Below are positions 15,273-16,613 of a DNA stretch of 16,613 nucleotides, piece after piece. The position numbers and the translations under genes are program-made. The notes under the pieces were generated by a model. That model was not told the origin of the DNA. It saw only the letters and a list, made by a program, of their open reading frames with translations, and made no database searches. This DNA is from DAOSVX01 sp035379765 (GTDB lineage: Bacteria; Bacillota_I; Bacilli_A; RF39; UBA660). The DNA lies in contig DAOSVX010000011.1 of the NCBI GenBank assembly GCA_035379765.1, positions 1 to 16,613 of the forward strand. The letters run 5' to 3'. Position 1 is the first letter of the stretch; the number at the start of each line of letters is the position of its first letter.

Positions 15273-15421
15273 TTACCTGTTTGTTTTTACTGTTTTAAAC
15301 ATTTCCCCGTGTCCAGGTATATAATCAGCTAACTCTATTAATTTCTTACGACTACTTAATAATTGTTCTTCATTTTTAAAGGGTCTGTTAAAGCAATTAA
15401 ACTTTTATAATATTGCCTTAT
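15273..15421 (-). pseudogene. Frameshifted C-terminal remnant of an MBL-fold hydrolase
   Basis: The minus strand encodes QYYKSLIALTDPLK in one frame and, after a run of five A (about 15373-15377), NEEQLLSSRKKLIELADYIP then GHGEMFKTVKTNR and a TAA stop (15273-15275) in another. One extra A would join them. The joined ~50 residues match the C-terminal end of metallo-beta-lactamase-fold hydrolases, with a kept PGHG motif. The N-terminal zinc-binding HxHxDH core is missing: upstream lies the 3' end of an unrelated intact gene. This is therefore a truncated, frameshifted relic. No ribosome binding site or start is evident. Confidence 0.7.
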
Positions 15422-15422
15422 T

Positions 15423-15989
15423 TTATGATTCATTATTTAATGCTTCATAAAATTTATCAGTTAATTCAGGATACATATCAAGAAATTTAGGGATAGCGGT
15501 TTTAATTCCATTTTTATCCCAAGCTATAACTTTTGGGATTAAATCACTATTATCTAAAGGAATAACATCAGGTCTATTAGGATATAAATATATTTGTAAT
15601 TTACCTAAAGATTCTAACTCTTTTAACCTTTGCCATACATTTGGAATATATTCTTCAGTAATTACATCTTCATCAAAAGAACTTATTACTTCTGCTATCC
15701 ATTTAGTTTTATTTTGAGTAAAGTTAGCAGCAGATAATGTATACAAAGACCCAGCTAAATTAAATATTTCTTTAAATGTATCTGGTTTTCTTTCTACTAA
15801 TATGATTGGATCATCTAATTTATCTGTAGCTCTTATCACATAAGATAAATCTCCCTCACCTTTATTTATAAATAATATGGATAAAGCTTTACTTAGTGTT
15901 GCATAAACCCATTCTTGTCTATGGGTTCCTACTCTTTTCTCAACTTTTTTTAATCCTGATGTTTTGCTTCCATGATAAACATAGTCCAT
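15423..15989 (-). CDS. YHG/VYAT-motif protein, possible ADP-ribosyltransferase-like fold
   Basis: A 188-residue soluble protein. The N-terminus has VYHGSKTSGLKKVEKR followed by HRQEWVYAT and a helix ALSILF. This H...Y pattern (His6, Tyr29) is the arrangement seen at the start of H-Y-E type ADP-ribosyltransferase-like domains and in a group of uncharacterised bacterial and phage proteins. A third catalytic residue is not certain; WIAEVISSFDEDV (from residue 97) offers acidic candidates. Activity is unproven. GGTGAT precedes the ATG, and a TGTTATAAT extended -10 lies upstream. Its last codons border the decayed MBL-fold remnant. Confidence 0.65.
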   Translation of the reverse strand: MDYVYHGSKTSGLKKVEKRVGTHRQEWVYATLSKALSILFINKGEGDLSYVIRATDKLDDPIILVERKPDTFKEIFNLAGSLYTLSAANFTQNKTKWIAEVISSFDEDVITEEYIPNVWQRLKELESLGKLQIYLYPNRPDVIPLDNSDLIPKVIAWDKNGIKTAIPKFLDMYPELTDKFYEALNNES

Positions 15990-16005
15990 TTATATCACCA
16001 AATAA

Positions 16006-16014
16006 ATTATAACA
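16006..16014 (-). promoter_or_regulatory. Extended -10 promoter of the YHG/VYAT gene
   Basis: TGTTATAAT on the minus strand. There is no clear -35; the region is the U-rich arm of the Nudix gene's terminator. Confidence 0.5.
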
Positions 16015-16016
16015 TA

Positions 16017-16050
16017 AAAAAATAACATTAAAATTATAATGCTATTTTTT
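16017..16050 (-). terminator. Terminator of the Nudix-like gene
   Basis: Two 14-base arms (16017-16030 and 16037-16050) pair with a single G-U wobble in minus-strand RNA, followed by U. The repeat touches the TAA stop of the upstream gene. It is AU-rich. Confidence 0.65.
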
Positions 16051-16609
16051 AACTATAAAATTTATTGTTGTAATAATTTTTTAAGTTTCTGTCAGCTAAT
16101 ATTGCTGCTGATCCATTAAATGATTTTCTATGAATATATTTAATTTCTTGACCAGATTTTGGTAATATGTGTTCTTTTACATCATGACAAACTACTATTC
16201 CAATATGCATAATGTTTTGCTCATTTTCAATTTCCATCCAAAAATTATTAAAAATGGTTTCCTCTTTGGAAACAAAAATGCCCAAAGTTTCACAAACAAT
16301 TCTTGCAGTTGCTTCTTCGATGGTTTCTCCTTCTTCTACTTGACCTTTATTAAGCCCCCAAATAGAAGAATCTAATCCACTAATATTTCTAGTTAACAAT
16401 ATTCTATCATCATTATCCACTATAATTAAACTTATTGATATCGGCATTTTCTTGCTTGATCTTACAGCATTTTGTGATATATGTTGATCCAAAGCATAAT
16501 TTTGATTTTTATAAAACTTATGAATATTACCGACAGTCCCCAAAAATAATTTACCTGGCAAAGTTTCTTCTTTAAAATAGCTTAATTTATCACATAAATC
16601 TGGTTCCAT
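16049..16609 (-). CDS. Nudix-domain protein with a degenerate Nudix box (start may lie outside the window)
   Basis: A Nudix-fold protein of about 186 residues. The MPISISLIIVDNDDRILLTRN strand and the SSIWGLNKG turn are typical. The Nudix box at 89-111 fits GX5EX7REUXEEXGU at Gly89, Glu95, Arg103, Glu107 and Gly110, but the glutamate after Arg is Ile104 and the second glutamate of the EE pair is Thr108. Loss of these residues makes normal diphosphatase activity doubtful. The ~55-residue N-terminal extension before the domain is unassigned. Only four bases lie upstream of the ATG at 16609 and the frame is still open, so no ribosome binding site can be judged and the gene may begin further upstream. 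Confidence 0.75.
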   Translation of the reverse strand: MEPDLCDKLSYFKEETLPGKLFLGTVGNIHKFYKNQNYALDQHISQNAVRSSKKMPISISLIIVDNDDRILLTRNISGLDSSIWGLNKGQVEEGETIEEATARIVCETLGIFVSKEETIFNNFWMEIENEQNIMHIGIVVCHDVKEHILPKSGQEIKYIHRKSFNGSAAILADRNLKNYYNNKFYS

Positions 16610-16613
16610 TATT

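Noticed and set aside
16169..16375. Plus-strand open frame opposite the Nudix-like gene
   Set aside because: Antisense shadow of a recognisable Nudix domain without a ribosome binding site.
1..16613. CRISPR array, insertion sequence or riboswitch
   Set aside because: No regularly spaced direct repeats, transposase gene or long structured leader was seen; intergenic gaps are nearly all under 100 bases.

Overview
The window is an AT-rich, gene-dense chromosomal segment of a low-GC, cell-walled monoderm bacterium of the Firmicutes/Bacilli type. The evidence is the Bacillus-style block ireB-ruvX-yrzB-mltG-trmR followed by greA, plus murC, trigger factor, Lon, AGGAGG-type ribosome binding sites and sigma-A promoters with 16-17 bp spacers. 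TGA is a stop in several genes (the pilin-like gene, ruvX, ireB and the three-TM gene) and Trp is TGG, so this is not a code-4 mollicute. An uncultured Erysipelotrichia/RF39-like relative would fit, but the species cannot be named from the sequence.

Nearly everything is on the minus strand, so transcription runs from high to low coordinates. In that order: a degenerate Nudix protein; a YHG/VYAT protein with a possible ADP-ribosyltransferase-like fold; a frameshifted C-terminal remnant of a metallo-beta-lactamase (MBL) fold hydrolase; tRNA-Ser(CGA) on the plus strand; murC with an overlapping membrane-anchored gene; an unknown cytosolic protein; an unknown membrane-anchored exported protein; a two-gene operon of an unknown three-TM protein plus a heliorhodopsin; a short-chain dehydrogenase; the five-gene ireB-ruvX-yrzB-mltG-trmR operon; then greA, tig and lon as single transcription units; and finally a large extracytoplasmic protein with a type IV pilin-like N-terminus, an InlB-type repeat, a glycine-rich domain and a discoidin-like C-terminus.

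Most genes are housekeeping: peptidoglycan synthesis and glycan termination (murC, mltG, with ireB in PASTA-kinase signalling), tRNA and transcript maintenance (trmR, greA, ruvX) and proteostasis (tig, lon). The most interesting part is 9.8-11.2 kb. There a heliorhodopsin with its retinal lysine and counterion glutamate is apparently co-transcribed with an uncharacterised three-TM protein, from one promoter and ending at one strong terminator. No retinal-synthesis gene is in the window.

The layout is very compact. Several rho-independent terminators contain the stop codon of the gene they end, and promoter elements lie next to or inside the terminator of the preceding unit.
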